This document shows, piece by piece, positions 63,351 through 64,000 of a DNA stretch of 64,000 bases. Every line of letters begins with the position of its first letter. Within the stretch, counting starts at the first letter, position 1. A program made the position numbers and the translations under genes. The notes under the pieces were generated by a model, which saw nothing but the letters and a program-made list of their open reading frames with translations, was not told where the DNA came from and did no database searches. The DNA comes from Perca fluviatilis (Eukaryota; Chordata; Actinopteri; Perciformes; Percidae), in the NCBI RefSeq assembly GCF_010015445.1, contig NC_053119.1, positions 28,567,383 through 28,631,382 on the forward strand, in the 5' to 3' direction.

Positions 63351-64000
63351 TATATTTCTTAGATCAGCGATTGGCAGCCTAAGATGCTCTGCGGTTTTTG
63401 GTGTAAATGATCAAACAATTTCAGAAAACTTGGAAGGTAGTCACAGTTTATTAACTAATTTAAGGTTGCTGACGTTTCGTACGCTGTCTAAACTGTGCAA
63501 TGAACAAGCTGCTTCGTTTCATGATCCCACTATGAAGAACATATAATAAAACCGGCGGGCACAGTTTATACAGCTGGAATGAGAAGAGTTGTAAAAGTGG
63601 TAATTGTTTCCAGTTGCACTTCCAGGTTATGTTATGTACACAACAAGGGTTTATTACATATTTTGTGAAAATCCTTCGTATGATACAAGCTGTAGTTGCA
63701 TTAATGACTTATTCAGAAAGAGAGTGGTCTATATGCTTAGCATGTACAGTATTGGAAGCTGTCCAATGTAGTTTGTTTGTTTTTATGTAAATTCTTTCCT
63801 TTTAAATGCCAAATTATTTACACACACACAAAGCTGTTTTTACAGCATTCTCACTTGCACATGTAATCAGACTACAGACTACAGTGCTACAATCAGACTA
63901 AGTTCCCTTACTATACAGTTAATGAAAGTTATACAGTATTAATAAAACTCTATTTGTGAAATGCTTAACTAGCGGAGTTTACAACATGATGATATCTAGC
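63351..64000. other. intronic sequence, nothing recognised
   Basis: AT-rich sequence with no repeat ends or coding signal recognised. Confidence 0.45.

Overview
The window is vertebrate nuclear DNA, most likely from a spiny-rayed (percomorph) teleost fish. It is AT-rich, rich in long CA/GT microsatellites, and packed with DNA transposons of types typical of fish. Many hAT elements still show intact 8-bp target-site duplications. One genuine host gene segment was found: the first coding exon of tmtc2 at 31752-31834 (+), encoding an ER O-mannosyltransferase family protein. It has an upstream CpG-rich leader holding several short upstream ORFs, and a promoter-like region with NRF1- and ETS-type motifs. 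Everything after 31834 is read as tmtc2 intron 1, which does not end inside the window. Everything before about 30600 is intergenic.

Layout. 1-5870: mostly plain sequence with two Helitron-like 3' ends (1089-1517, 3630-3736), a dispersed fish repeat and a CA array. 5871-8258: one hAT element containing two other hAT elements, each with its own 8-bp duplication. 8259-14857: plain sequence, a CA array, two more repeat units and a degenerate hAT carrying an LINE-type tail. 14858-18816: a hAT element of about 4 kb with a recognisable but broken transposase, itself interrupted by a 504-bp inverted-repeat element whose removal restores the reading frame. 18905-19056: a frameshifted exon-like fragment of an ER mannosidase I (MAN1B1-type) gene. 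20127-21330: a LINE 3' half split by inserted repeat DNA. 22350-27700: CA/TG arrays and about 0.8 kb of CATA repeats. 28743-29912: an element with inverted termini of roughly 70 bp. 30600-31834: tmtc2 promoter, leader and exon 1.

Intron 1 (31835-64000) holds a PIF/Harbinger internal-deletion derivative (34443-35242) and a hAT (37292-38927). A LINE reverse-transcriptase 3' fragment follows (39113-39772). Next are two hAT elements only 55 bp apart (44899-46019 and 46075-47335), the second carrying a dead LINE endonuclease fragment. A nested hAT pair lies at 51102-51713. A block of low-complexity DNA of about 3 kb spans 54030-57045. Further copies of a dispersed repeat family and a coding-like minus-strand stretch close the window.

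No operon-like or pathway-linked gene set exists here, and no new defence or metabolic system was found. The most informative content is the tmtc2 start exon and the well-preserved nesting order of transposons. All family names come from motif recognition by eye, without database searches. Percomorph origin is inferred from the repeat types and is less certain than teleost.
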